Part shown: one piece after another, positions 27,382 through 35,505 of the stretch
How positions within the stretch are numbered: the stretch's first letter is position 1
Layout: the number at the start of each line of letters is the position of its first letter
Assembly (NCBI RefSeq): GCF_001592365.1
Contig: NZ_BCWU01000008.1
Span: 1 to 64,000, forward strand
DNA from: Gordonia hydrophobica NBRC 16057
Lineage (GTDB): Bacteria; Actinomycetota; Actinomycetes; Mycobacteriales; Mycobacteriaceae
Reading direction: 5' to 3'
DNA length: 64,000 nt
The notes under the pieces: generated by a model
What the model saw: only the letters and a program-made list of their open reading frames with translations
Database searches by the model: none
Told to the model about the DNA's origin: nothing
Translations under genes and position numbers: made by a program

Positions 27382-28065
27382 CTAGCTCGTGCGGGCCGAC
27401 TTCTTGCGGTACTCGAACACCTCGTCGATGATCCCGTACTCCTTGGCCTCCGCGGCCGTCAGAATGTTGTCGCGATCGGTGTCCTTGCGGATCTTCTCGG
27501 GATCCTGACCGGTGTGCGACGCGAGGATCTCGTCGAGGCGCTTGCGGATGCGTTCGATCTCCGCGGCCTGGATCTCGAGGTCGGAGACCTGGCCCTGGTA
27601 AGCGCCACCGGTGCGCGGCTGGTGGATCAGCACGGTCGCGTTCGGCAGTGCGGCCCGCTTGCCGGGCGTGCCGCCCGCCAGCAGGATCGCGGCGGCCGAC
27701 GCGGCCTCGCCGAGGCACACCGTCATGACGTCGCAGTGCACGTACTGCATCGTGTCGTAGATCGCGAGCATGTCCGGCACGCTGCCGCCGGGCGAGTTGA
27801 TGTACATGGTGATGTCGCGATCGGGGTCCTGGCTCTCCAAGACCAGCAACTGCGCCATCACATCGTTGGCGACGGTCTGATCGATCGGCGTACCGACGAA
27901 CACGATGCGCTCCTCGAACAGCTTGGCGTACGGGTCGTACTGCCGCTGACCGTTCGGGGTGTTCTCGATGAATTGCGGGAGGATGTAGCGGGCCTCGATG
28001 CTCTTGTATGCCAGCGCCGCATCCGGGATGCCCGCGCGAACGTCGGCGGGAAGCGAATTAGTCAT
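27382..28065 (-). CDS. clpP2: ATP-dependent Clp protease proteolytic subunit 2
   Basis: Serine protease subunit of the mixed ClpP1P2 tetradecamer. The serine is in [20 protein letters not shown], the histidine in [10 protein letters not shown], and the aspartate in [32 protein letters not shown] is the signature strand. Length is 227 residues. Its closest match in memory is mycobacterial ClpP2, from [15 protein letters not shown] and the [16 protein letters not shown] end. It follows clpP1 by 41 bp, so the two are co-transcribed. Confidence 0.95.
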   Translation of the reverse strand: MTNSLPADVRAGIPDAALAYKSIEARYILPQFIENTPNGQRQYDPYAKLFEERIVFVGTPIDQTVANDVMAQLLVLESQDPDRDITMYINSPGGSVPDMLAIYDTMQYVHCDVMTVCLGEAASAAAILLAGGTPGKRAALPNATVLIHQPRTGGAYQGQVSDLEIQAAEIERIRKRLDEILASHTGQDPEKIRKDTDRDNILTAAEAKEYGIIDEVFEYRKKSARTS

Positions 28066-28106
28066 GGGTTTCTCCGTAACCGTGGGTATGTGGAATTCGG
28101 ATGCGG

Positions 28107-28718
28107 TCAGGCCTGCGCGCCCGCGGTGGTCACCACGTGGTCGACGAAGCCGTACTCCTTGGCCTCCTCGGCGGTGAACCAGTTGTCGCGGTCGGCGTCG
28201 GTCTCGATCTTCTCCAACGGCTGGCCGGTGAACTGCGCGTTCAGGCGGTTCATCTCGCGCTTGGTCGCGGCGAACTGCTCAGCCTGAATGGCGATGTCCG
28301 CGGCGGTGCCGCCGATGCCCGCCGACGGCTGGTGCATCATGATGCGCGCGTGCGGAAGGGCGTGGCGCTTGCCCTTGGTCCCGGCGGCGAGCAGGAACTG
28401 TCCCATCGAGGCCGCCATGCCCATCGCGTAGGTGGCGACGTCGCACGGGGCGAGCTGCATCGTGTCGAAGATCGCCATGCCCGCCGTGACGCTGCCGCCC
28501 GGCGAGTTGATGTACAGGTTGATGTCCTTGGTCGGGTCCTCGGCCGCAAGCAGCAGGATCTGCGCGCAGAGCCGGTTCGCGATGTCGTCGTCGACCTGGG
28601 TGCCGAGGAAGATGATCCGTTCCCGCAGCAGACGTTCGAAGACCGAATCGGTCAGGTTCAAGCCGGCGACGCCTGAGCTCATCGAGGGCGTGTACAGAGT
28701 GCTCACTGGTTGTCCCAT
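28107..28718 (-). CDS. clpP1: ATP-dependent Clp protease proteolytic subunit 1
   Basis: Partner subunit in the ClpP1P2 protease. [20 protein letters not shown] holds the serine, [13 protein letters not shown] the histidine and [15 protein letters not shown] the aspartate. Length is about 203 residues from the ATG at 28718. A GTG at 28706 with GGGA seven bases upstream is an alternative. The frame is open to 28913, but that part is leader sequence. Upstream are a leader hairpin and a candidate ClgR site. Confidence 0.95.
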   Translation of the reverse strand: MGQPVSTLYTPSMSSGVAGLNLTDSVFERLLRERIIFLGTQVDDDIANRLCAQILLLAAEDPTKDINLYINSPGGSVTAGMAIFDTMQLAPCDVATYAMGMAASMGQFLLAAGTKGKRHALPHARIMMHQPSAGIGGTAADIAIQAEQFAATKREMNRLNAQFTGQPLEKIETDADRDNWFTAEEAKEYGFVDHVVTTAGAQA

Positions 28719-28745
28719 CTGTCTAACGGTGAGTGTCTCCCCGGA

Positions 28746-28763
28746 GGGCTTGTTCCCAAGCCC
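28746..28763 (-). promoter_or_regulatory. Hairpin in the clpP1 leader
   Basis: GGGCTTG, a TTCC loop and CAAGCCC form a perfect 7-bp stem 28 nt upstream of the clpP1 start. No U-tract follows, so it is more likely an mRNA-stability or translation element than a terminator. Confidence 0.35.
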
Positions 28764-28854
28764 GGCGAACGCGTGTCGCATCCGCTCGCCGAAGAAGCTG
28801 TCACCGAGGTTAATCAATTTCACCCCCCGAGATGTTCCGTCGACACCACTAATT

Positions 28855-28865
28855 CGCTTACAGCA
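28855..28865. promoter_or_regulatory. Candidate ClgR box upstream of clpP1
   Basis: CGCTTACAGCA matches the ClgR core CGC-Y-N-A-N-R-GCG at all but the last base and lies 137 bp upstream of clpP1. ClgR activates clpP1P2 in corynebacteria, mycobacteria and Streptomyces. No clgR gene is in the window. Confidence 0.4.
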
Positions 28866-28952
28866 GAACAGGTGAGACGGCCACCCGGAGACGCCGACAG
28901 CCGGGACGATCACTCGTCCCGGCTGTCGGAAGTGGTTGATCGAAACCGTTGA

Positions 28953-30332
28953 TCAGGCGTCGTCGTCTGCGGTCTCGTCGGCGCCGGTCTCGGCGTCCTC
29001 GGCCTCGTCGTCGGCACCGCCGAAGAAGGCCTTGGTGTCGATGGTCTCACCGTTGGTGTCGGTCACCGTGACGTCGGAGATGACCTCGGCGAGCGACTTG
29101 TTGCGGCGGACGTCGGCGTACAGCGCACCGATCTGGTTCGCCTGCTGCAGCTGCGAGATGAACTCCTGCGGAGCGATGCCGTAGCGCTGCGACTGCATCA
29201 GGATCTGCTGGGTCAGCTCGTCCTGCGAGACCTCGACCTCGACCTTGTCGGCGATGGCGTCGAGCAGCAACTGGGTGCGGACCGACTTCTCAGCCTCGAC
29301 CTTGCTCTCTTCGTTCCACTCGTCGCGGGTCTTGCCCTGCGCCTCGAGGAAGCGGTCGACCTGAGCGTCGTCGTGGCCCAGCGCGTGGACCAGCTGATGC
29401 TGGACCGACTCGACCTCTTCGGTGACGACCGACTCGGGCAGCGGGAACTCGACGGTCTCGAGGAGCTGCTCCAGGACGGCGTCACGGATGGCTCCGGCCT
29501 GCTCGTACTTCTTGCCCTCGGAGACGCGCTCGCGAAGGCTGTCGCGCAGTTCGTCGACGGTGTCGAACTCCGACGCCATCTGAGCGAACTCGTCGTCGAG
29601 CTCCGGCAGTTCACGAACCTTCACCGAGTTCACGGTGGCCGTGATCTCCGCTTCCTGTCCCGCATGATCGCCCGCGACGAGCTTCGAGGTGAAGGTGGCC
29701 GACTCGCCCGCCTTGACTCCTTCGATGGCCTCGTCGAGTCCCTCGATCAGCGTGTCGCTGCCGACCTCGTGCGAAAGCCCCTCGGTCGACGCGTCCTCGA
29801 CGGGCTCGCCGTCGACGGTGGCCGACAGGTCCAGCGAGACGAAGTCGCCCTCGGTCACGCCGCGGTCGGCACCGACCAGGGTGCCGAAGCGGGCACGGAG
29901 GTTGTCGAGTTCGGTCTCGACGTCGGCCTCGGCGACCTCGATCGGATCCACCTCGACGGCGATGGAGGAGAACTCCGGCAGCGTGATCTCCGGGCGGACG
30001 TCGACCTCGGCGGTGAACTTGACTGGCTCGCCGTAGACGAGCTCGGCCAGGTCGATCTCCGGCTGGCTGATCGCCTTGATGTCGGACTCGGTGATGACCT
30101 CGGAGTACTTGCCCGGGAGGGCGTCGTTGACGACCTGCTCCAGGACGGCCTGGCGGCCGACGCGCGCCTCGATCAGCTTGGCCGGCGCCTTGCCCGGACG
30201 GAAGCCCGGAATCCGGATCTGCTGAGCGAGCGACTTGTAAGCGCGGTCGAAGTCACCGGAGAGATCCTCGAACGCGATCTCGACATTCAGCTTGACTCGG
30301 GTCGGGCTCAGCTGCTCGACGGTGCTCTTCAC
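28953..30332 (-). CDS. tig: Trigger factor
   Basis: Ribosome-bound chaperone and peptidyl-prolyl isomerase for nascent chains. The N-terminal ribosome-binding domain has the signature IPGFRPGKAPAKLIEARVG near residues 41-59. The FKBP-like domain starts near VTEGDFVSLDLSATVDGEPV at about residue 160. A helical C-terminal domain ends in an acidic tail (GGADDEAEDAETGADE). Length is 459 residues, normal. It precedes clpP1-clpP2-clpX in the order known from mycobacteria. A tRNA-Pro gene lies 86 bp upstream on the same strand. Confidence 0.96.
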   Translation of the reverse strand: MKSTVEQLSPTRVKLNVEIAFEDLSGDFDRAYKSLAQQIRIPGFRPGKAPAKLIEARVGRQAVLEQVVNDALPGKYSEVITESDIKAISQPEIDLAELVYGEPVKFTAEVDVRPEITLPEFSSIAVEVDPIEVAEADVETELDNLRARFGTLVGADRGVTEGDFVSLDLSATVDGEPVEDASTEGLSHEVGSDTLIEGLDEAIEGVKAGESATFTSKLVAGDHAGQEAEITATVNSVKVRELPELDDEFAQMASEFDTVDELRDSLRERVSEGKKYEQAGAIRDAVLEQLLETVEFPLPESVVTEEVESVQHQLVHALGHDDAQVDRFLEAQGKTRDEWNEESKVEAEKSVRTQLLLDAIADKVEVEVSQDELTQQILMQSQRYGIAPQEFISQLQQANQIGALYADVRRNKSLAEVISDVTVTDTNGETIDTKAFFGGADDEAEDAETGADETADDDA

Positions 30333-30418
30333 GGTGTTGGTACTCCTTAGTCGGTCTTGCTGTCAGCACGTGTTGTTCTCGCCGCTCACCGGCTCAGCCG
30401 ACCGGCCACGACACGTCG

Positions 30419-30492
30419 TCGGGATGACAGGATTTGAACCTGCGACCCTCCGCTCCCAAAGCGGATGCGCTACCAAGCTGCGCCACATCCCG
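30419..30492 (-). tRNA. tRNA-Pro (TGG)
   Basis: The minus strand folds as a cloverleaf: acceptor CGGGATG pairs with CATCCCG, the anticodon loop is CTTTGGGAG with anticodon TGG, and the T-loop is GGTTCAAATCC. The discriminator is A. CCA is not encoded. It lies upstream of tig in the same orientation. Confidence 0.95.
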
Positions 30493-30572
30493 ATGGCGGC
30501 GCCAGTGCTCCGGCACAGCCAAAGGGACATAGTACGGGCTGGGTACGCCGAGACACTAACCCGGCTCCCGTT

Positions 30573-30601
30573 TTGTGAATCCGCCGATCGCTCGGTAAAG
30601 T
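30573..30601 (+). promoter_or_regulatory. Candidate promoter of tRNA-Gly
   Basis: TTGTGA (30573-30578), a 17-nt spacer and TAAAGT (30596-30601) form a good SigA-type promoter about 40 nt ahead of the tRNA 5' end. Confidence 0.5.
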
Positions 30602-30649
30602 TCGTCGGGCGCACTTCCGCCGCCGTGATTTCTCGGCGCGTGAGGCACC

Positions 30650-30723
30650 GCGGGTGTAGCTCAATGGTAGAGCCCTAGTCTTCCAAACTAGCTACGCGGG
30701 TTCGATTCCCGTCACCCGCTCCA
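30650..30723 (+). tRNA. tRNA-Gly (TCC)
   Basis: Acceptor GCGGGTG pairs with CACCCGC, the anticodon arm is CTAGTCTTCCAAACTAG with anticodon TCC, and the T-loop is GGTTCGATTCC. The discriminator U is followed by an encoded CCA (30721-30723). Confidence 0.95.
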
Positions 30724-30805
30724 GCAGCTCAGGGCCGCTCTCCCACTCGGAGAGCGGCCCTGATCTCGTTCCCGGGCCACACAGTGCGGCGATAGAGTCG
30801 ACGGC

Positions 30806-31092
30806 ATGAGCGATCAGTGTGTGTTCTGCGGAATCATTGACGGCGTCATCCCGAGCTCGAAGGTCTACGAGGACGAGCAGACCTACGCATTCACGACGCC
30901 GACGGCGTCAACCTGCTGAACTGCTGCGGCGCGGACGCCTGGCAGACGGTCTTCCACTTCCACATGCACGTGATCCCCCGCTACCGGGACAAGACCAAGG
31001 ACGAGCTGGTGCTGCCGTGGCGGCCCGACGTCCCCGGCGACCGGGACGCGTTGGCCGCGGTCGCCGCGCGCCTGGCCGGCGCACTCGACTGA
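30806..31092 (+). pseudogene. HIT-family hydrolase with internal deletion
   Basis: The first frame reads MSDQCVFCGIIDGVIPSSKV and YEDEQTYAF, the normal N-terminus of a roughly 140-residue HIT nucleotide hydrolase. It then shifts and stops at 30917-30919. A second frame from 30895 to 31092 continues with DADGVNLLNCCGADAWQTV, the intact catalytic HFHMHVIPRY histidine triad and the C-terminus. The middle third (about 45 codons, including the strand that normally reads GHLLVIPKRH) is missing, and the deletion is not a multiple of three. No active protein is expected. Confidence 0.8.
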
Positions 31093-31307
31093 CGGCCGGC
31101 GAGCGCCGCCGCACGCCCGCGATACACGTTTCATCAGCATCGGCGCATGTGAATGTCATCACCGACGTGACCTGCGCGTTCATGTGGTACACAGGGTAGT
31201 CTCGTCGCAGAAGTGTTGGCGCAGATACAACGGTTGTGTAACGATACTTCTCGGGCGCCCACGGGGGTGGCGCTCGATTCTGACCACATAACGAAGGTAG
31301 AGACGAC

Positions 31308-32012
31308 GTGTTTTCCACCAAGTCTTCGGGCCGCCGGATCAGCCGTGTCGCTCGAGTCATTGCTGTGGCGACTGCCGCCGCCGCGCTGGCCATGGGGGCA
31401 CCGGCAGTGGCCAACGCAGAGACGGTGACCATTGTCCCGGGCCTTCCGGGCATCGAGGTCCCGGAACTGCCCACCGTGCCCGGTCTCCCGACTCCGTCGC
31501 AGCCGCAGGAGAAGAAGCAGACTCCGAAGCCGCAGCCGAAGAGCACCACTCCGGAGAAGCCCGGCATCCCCGCCGAGCCGAACGTGAAGTCGCCCACCGG
31601 CTGGGTGGCTCTCGCTGTCGACGGCGACCACCAGATCTACTGGTGGAAGGATCACAAGTTCGTCAAGCAGATGCCGATCTCGATGGGCACTGACAAGCAC
31701 GCGACTCCGAACGGTGTGTACCACACCAAGGAGAAGTACCGCGACATGTACATGGACAGCTCCACGTACGGCGTTCCGGTCGACTCCCCGGAGGGCTACC
31801 GCACCTACGTCGAGTACGCCACGCGGATGTCGTGGGACGGCATCTTCATCCACGCCGCTCCCTGGTCGGTCGCACAGCAGGGCGTCTCGAACGCCAGCCA
31901 CGGCTGCATCAACATCAGCACGGCCAACGGCAAGTGGGTCTACGACACCATCGGTAGCGGCACCCCGATCGTCGTTCGCGGCACCGTCGGCGGCCAGTAC
32001 AACGGCACGTAA
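31308..32012 (+). CDS. Secreted L,D-transpeptidase (YkuD domain)
   Basis: Periplasmic enzyme that makes 3-3 (L,D) cross-links in peptidoglycan or attaches proteins to it. A signal peptide (RVIAVATAAAALAMGAPAVANA) ends near residue 37. A Pro/Lys-rich linker follows to about residue 90, then one YkuD domain with the catalytic motif IHAAPWSVAQQG...SNASHGCINIS near residues 185-205, including the essential His and Cys. Length is 234 residues. It lacks the immunoglobulin-like domains and lipobox of the main mycobacterial Ldt enzymes. It is monocistronic and convergent with the next gene. Confidence 0.92.
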   Translation: MFSTKSSGRRISRVARVIAVATAAAALAMGAPAVANAETVTIVPGLPGIEVPELPTVPGLPTPSQPQEKKQTPKPQPKSTTPEKPGIPAEPNVKSPTGWVALAVDGDHQIYWWKDHKFVKQMPISMGTDKHATPNGVYHTKEKYRDMYMDSSTYGVPVDSPEGYRTYVEYATRMSWDGIFIHAAPWSVAQQGVSNASHGCINISTANGKWVYDTIGSGTPIVVRGTVGGQYNGT

Positions 32013-32058
32013 ATCCGACGGCACGTAAGCCAGACGTTCAGTCTTCGCTGACACATAA

Positions 32059-32103
32059 AAGAACCGGGCTCTTCGATCGCGGATCGCAAGGGCCCGGTTC
32101 TTC
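32059..32103. terminator. Bidirectional terminator
   Basis: AAGAACCGGGC and GCCCGGTTCTT form an 11-bp stem between the convergent transpeptidase and hydrolase genes. It ends in a T-run on both strands. Confidence 0.7.
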
Positions 32104-32108
32104 TGTGC

Positions 32109-33014
32109 TCAGGCCCCGGACGAACAGTCCAGTCGCCTGCCGCCCATCGTGGCCTGCAGTTGCAGCCAGTGGGCCAAGGTCTCGCAGCCGGTGATCCGCG
32201 GGTCGGTGAGCGGTGCCCGACGGTACGGCTGCGTCGCGTACGAGACGTGGCTGCCGCCGATCGGATTCCGGAGGCGCCACCGCCCCACCGCGATCTCCGG
32301 CGGCAGGTAGCCGCGCACCTCGCGGATCGCCGTCCGCACCCGGTGAACGTCCCGACGCCATTGCGCAGGCGTGACGCGCGTGGCGTCGGCGTTCTGCATC
32401 CGCCTGCTCATGACCCGTGCCGTCGCATGGGCGGCCCAGCGTCGCATCTGCGTCAACGACAGCGAATCGGTCAGATCGGCGACGTCGCGGATCAGCGAGT
32501 CGTCACTGGCGTTGCAGATCATGTCCGACGGTGCTCCGACCCAGTATGCGGGCAGCCCTTCCGGCAGGTCGCCGCCCTCGCCTGCCACACCCCATCCCGC
32601 GCATCCGTCGACGACGCCGCGCGGTTGGTTCGGATCGGCGACGAAGCCGACGGCCGCGATGGTGCGCATCAGTCCGAATGCGGCGGGATGAGCGAGGAAC
32701 GTCCTGATGACCGCCGCGCCCTGCGAGTAGCCGATCAGCATCACGGGCCGATCGGCGGCCCTGATGGCCTTGGCGAGAGCTGCGACGCCCGCGGCGACGC
32801 TCTGGGTGTAGCTGATGCCGTCGTGGTGCGGCGCGGGTCCGTAACTGGCCGGATAGCCGACCCAGCGCGCCTCGAAGCGGTCGTCGAGCCGGTCGGTGAC
32901 GGCGCGGAGCATCCCGGTGACGTGGGTGCGGGCATCGCCGGTGTACGACTCCCCTGTGCCTCCGACGGTCAGAACCATGAAACTCGAGCGTGTGGACTGC
33001 TGCGTCTGCTTCAT
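32109..33014 (-). CDS. Alpha/beta serine hydrolase (PE-PPE/cutinase/LysB-like)
   Basis: About 301 residues from the ATG at 33014. MVLTVGGTGESYTGDARTHV opens the fold. The nucleophile elbow is MLIGYSQGAAVIRTFLAHP near residue 120 (GYSQG). VGFVADPNQPRG and AYWVGAPSDMICNASDDSL carry the likely acid and histidine regions. The fold resembles cutinases, PE-PPE esterases and mycobacteriophage LysB mycolyl esterases. No signal peptide is evident. M. tuberculosis has a different esterase (lipP) at this site. A lipid or mycolate ester substrate is inference. Confidence 0.75.
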   Translation of the reverse strand: MKQTQQSTRSSFMVLTVGGTGESYTGDARTHVTGMLRAVTDRLDDRFEARWVGYPASYGPAPHHDGISYTQSVAAGVAALAKAIRAADRPVMLIGYSQGAAVIRTFLAHPAAFGLMRTIAAVGFVADPNQPRGVVDGCAGWGVAGEGGDLPEGLPAYWVGAPSDMICNASDDSLIRDVADLTDSLSLTQMRRWAAHATARVMSRRMQNADATRVTPAQWRRDVHRVRTAIREVRGYLPPEIAVGRWRLRNPIGGSHVSYATQPYRRAPLTDPRITGCETLAHWLQLQATMGGRRLDCSSGA

Positions 33015-33115
33015 GACCCGAGCATGCCCGATCAGCCTGGGAGCGGCGCAACGGCCGTCTGAAGGTTTCCTGAAGAGTCGCTGCGAGAGCCGTCCCACGG
33101 TACGGCTGGGCCACG

Positions 33116-33934
33116 TCAGGACTGGCAGGACGGACACCAGAACAGATTGCGACCTTCCATCTCGGCCCACTCGACGGCGGTTCCGCACAGTCGGCACGGT
33201 TCGCCCGCCCGGCGATAGACGTACGTCCGCGGTCGATCAGCCGCATAGGCCGGAGCACCGTGATCGTCGTCGGGCCGCACCACGTGAATGTGCCCGCGGC
33301 GCACGCCGATCGGCATCAGGTGCAGCAGGTCGGCCCAGATCTCGTCGAACTCGTCACGAGTGAGGGTGGTACCCGGACGGTGCGGATCGACGCCGACGCG
33401 GAACAGCACCTCGGCGCGATAGATGTTGCCGATCCCGGCGACGACCTTCTGGTCCATCAGAAGCGAACCGATCGCGCGTCGCGACCGGGCGATCGCCCGC
33501 CACGCGATCTCGGGGTCCGCGTCGGCGCGCAGCGGATCGGGACCGAGCCGCGCCAGGAGCGCATCGAGTTGCTCGGGGGTGTAGAGCTCGCACGCGTTGG
33601 GGCCGCGGAGATCGACGCCCGACTCGTCGCCGACCAGACGCATCCGAACCTGGCCCGTGGGCTCCGGCATCGGCAGGGGCTCCTCGCGGAAGGTCCCGTA
33701 GATGCCGAGGTGGATGTGCACCATCCGACGCGTTGCCGACGCGCCGCGACCGCCGTCGTCCCAGCGATGGATCAGATGCTTGCCCCATGCCTCGGCAGCA
33801 CGGAACACCATGCCGTCCAGCAGCGCCGCTTCCGGCGAGAAGCGGCCCTGAGGACTCGAGACGGACAGCCGCTGCCCGCCGAACTGTCGCTGCTGCCTGC
33901 GGGCCAGCCGGTGCAGCGCATGCCCTTCGGGCAC
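33116..33934 (-). CDS. nei: Endonuclease VIII-type DNA glycosylase (Nei1)
   Basis: Excises oxidised pyrimidines and nicks DNA. The N-terminus is PEGHALHRLARRQQ (Pro2, Glu3 catalytic), SVSSPQGRFSPEAALLDG follows, and the lysine is in AWGKHLIHRW. The zinc finger is CRLCGTAVEW and CPSCQS. Length is 272 residues. It matches mycobacterial Nei1 (Rv2464c) in sequence and in position next to rpiB, 7 bp away. Confidence 0.94.
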   Translation of the reverse strand: MPEGHALHRLARRQQRQFGGQRLSVSSPQGRFSPEAALLDGMVFRAAEAWGKHLIHRWDDGGRGASATRRMVHIHLGIYGTFREEPLPMPEPTGQVRMRLVGDESGVDLRGPNACELYTPEQLDALLARLGPDPLRADADPEIAWRAIARSRRAIGSLLMDQKVVAGIGNIYRAEVLFRVGVDPHRPGTTLTRDEFDEIWADLLHLMPIGVRRGHIHVVRPDDDHGAPAYAADRPRTYVYRRAGEPCRLCGTAVEWAEMEGRNLFWCPSCQS

Positions 33935-33941
33935 GGACGCG

Positions 33942-34418
33942 CTACTGAGTGTCGGGCAGGGCCGGTGCTTCGCCGGTGCGCTCGTACTCGGCGAGGATGT
34001 CGATGCGACGCTGGTGACGGGCCTCGTCGGACCATTCGGTCGCGATGAAGGCGTCGACGATCGCGAGCGCCTCCTCGGTGGAGTGCATGCGTCCCCCGAC
34101 GCCGATCAGCTGGGCGTTGTTGTGCTGGCGGGCCAGCTGGGCGGTCTCGACGCTCCACGCAAGTGCGCAGCGCGCGCCGGGAACCTTGTTCGCGGCGATC
34201 TGTTCGCCGTTTCCGCTGCCGCCGAGCACGATGCCCAGGCTGCCGGGATCGGCGACGGTGCGCTGAGCGGCCGCGATGCAGAAGGCCGGGTAGTCGTCGA
34301 GCGCGTCGTATTCGTGAGCACCGCAGTCGACGACCTCGTGACCGCCCGCGGTGAGGTGTTCTGCGATCTGATTCTTGAGTTCGAAACCGGCGTGATCGGC
34401 ACCGAGATAAATGCGCAT
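33942..34418 (-). CDS. rpiB: Ribose-5-phosphate isomerase B
   Basis: Interconverts ribulose-5-phosphate and ribose-5-phosphate in the pentose phosphate pathway. YLGADHAGFELKNQIAEHL is the N-terminal motif, EYDALDDYPAFCI follows, and the GGSGNGEQIAANKVPGARCA phosphate-binding loop is near residue 70. The active site has an acidic residue in the position used by actinobacterial RpiB. Length is 158 residues. It is the neighbour of nei1 as in Rv2465c-Rv2464c. Confidence 0.95.
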   Translation of the reverse strand: MRIYLGADHAGFELKNQIAEHLTAGGHEVVDCGAHEYDALDDYPAFCIAAAQRTVADPGSLGIVLGGSGNGEQIAANKVPGARCALAWSVETAQLARQHNNAQLIGVGGRMHSTEEALAIVDAFIATEWSDEARHQRRIDILAEYERTGEAPALPDTQ

Positions 34419-34435
34419 GGCCAGAGTTTAATAGA

Positions 34436-35458
34436 TTGGCGTACGTGGATACCCACGGGCCAATTCCCTCAGTCCCCGGCATCGACGACCCGCGCATCGT
34501 CGAGCCGCCCGCCGATCTTCCCGGGCCGCATGCGGTCTGGCGTTCGCCGGCCGTCTACGCCGCAGCGCCCAAACGACATCCGTGGGAGATCCCGGTGCTG
34601 GTGATCGGAGTGCTGATGGCCGTCGGCGCCTACGGCGTGGTGGTGACTCTCGTCGCGTTCGGCGAGGTGTCGGAACTGCTGCTCGTGGCGCTGGTCCTGC
34701 CGCTGGTCGTCTTCCTCGCGCGCGGCCTGAACTACGCGACCATGCGCGTCAACGGCATTCAGATGTCGCCGACGCAGTTCCCCGAGGGCTACCGCATGGT
34801 GGTCGAGGCCGCGGCGCGGTACGGCATGGAGTACGTGCCCGACGCCTTTGTGGTGAGCGGCAACGGCCAGATCAACGCGTTCGCGTCCGGGCACGGTTTC
34901 CGCCGGTACGTGGTGATCTACTCCGACCTGTTCGAGGTCGGCGGACGAGCGCGCAGCCCGGAGGCCCTCGAGTTCGTCATCGGACACGAGGTCGGCCACA
35001 TCGCGGCGGGCCACGTCTCGTACTGGCGTCAGTTGTTCAGCAGCGTGATCATGGGCGTCCCATTCCTGGGAGCACTGCTCTCCCGCGCGCAGGAGTACAC
35101 CGCCGACAACTATGGCTATTACACGCGGCCCGACGGCGGGCACGCCGCGATCGGGCTGCTCGCCGGCGGCAAGTATCTGCTGGGCGCGGTCGACTTCGAC
35201 CAGTTCGCCGACCGCGCGACACACGACAGGGGCTTCTTCGTCACGGTGGCGAACGCACTGTCGTCGCACCCCGTGCTCACCTGGCGCGCAGCAGCCCTCC
35301 GCGACCGCACGCGGGCCGGAGCCATCCTGCTGCGGCCCAGGAACATCGTGCGCGGAATCGGCAGCGGCGCCGTGACGCCGGTGCCCGCCCCCGCACCGCC
35401 GACCAGCCTCCCACCGGGGTCGTTCCCCAATGAGCTGGATCAGACCGGCCTCTACTGA
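34436..35458 (+). CDS. M48-family membrane metallopeptidase
   Basis: Zinc metallopeptidase with membrane anchors. Two adjacent hydrophobic segments (IPVLVIGVLMAVGAYGVVVTL and LLLVALVLPLVVFLARGL) lie near residues 53-98. The metal site is VIGHEVGHIAAGHVSYW near residue 180 (HExxH), with a downstream glutamate in SRAQEYTADNYGYY. A Pro-rich tail ends the protein. Length is 340 residues. It is divergent from rpiB. HtpX-like quality-control roles are possible, but the substrate is unknown. Confidence 0.87.
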   Translation: MAYVDTHGPIPSVPGIDDPRIVEPPADLPGPHAVWRSPAVYAAAPKRHPWEIPVLVIGVLMAVGAYGVVVTLVAFGEVSELLLVALVLPLVVFLARGLNYATMRVNGIQMSPTQFPEGYRMVVEAAARYGMEYVPDAFVVSGNGQINAFASGHGFRRYVVIYSDLFEVGGRARSPEALEFVIGHEVGHIAAGHVSYWRQLFSSVIMGVPFLGALLSRAQEYTADNYGYYTRPDGGHAAIGLLAGGKYLLGAVDFDQFADRATHDRGFFVTVANALSSHPVLTWRAAALRDRTRAGAILLRPRNIVRGIGSGAVTPVPAPAPPTSLPPGSFPNELDQTGLY

Positions 35459-35505
35459 TCAGCGCTGCACTGATCGGCGCTGCAGGCGCGAGACTCCGAT
35501 GGGGA

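Noticed and set aside
30419-30723. tRNA-Pro and tRNA-Gly region considered as an integration (att) site
   Set aside because: No integrase gene, no duplicated tRNA 3' end and no foreign island lies on either side.
32109-33014. LysB-like hydrolase considered as part of a prophage
   Set aside because: No integrase, capsid, tail or holin gene lies near it. The neighbours are core genes in mycobacterial order.
35453-35482. Two tandem ACTGATC-GCGCTGC units after the M48 gene
   Set aside because: Only two short, imperfect 15-bp units at a stop codon. This could be chance duplication and no function is suggested.
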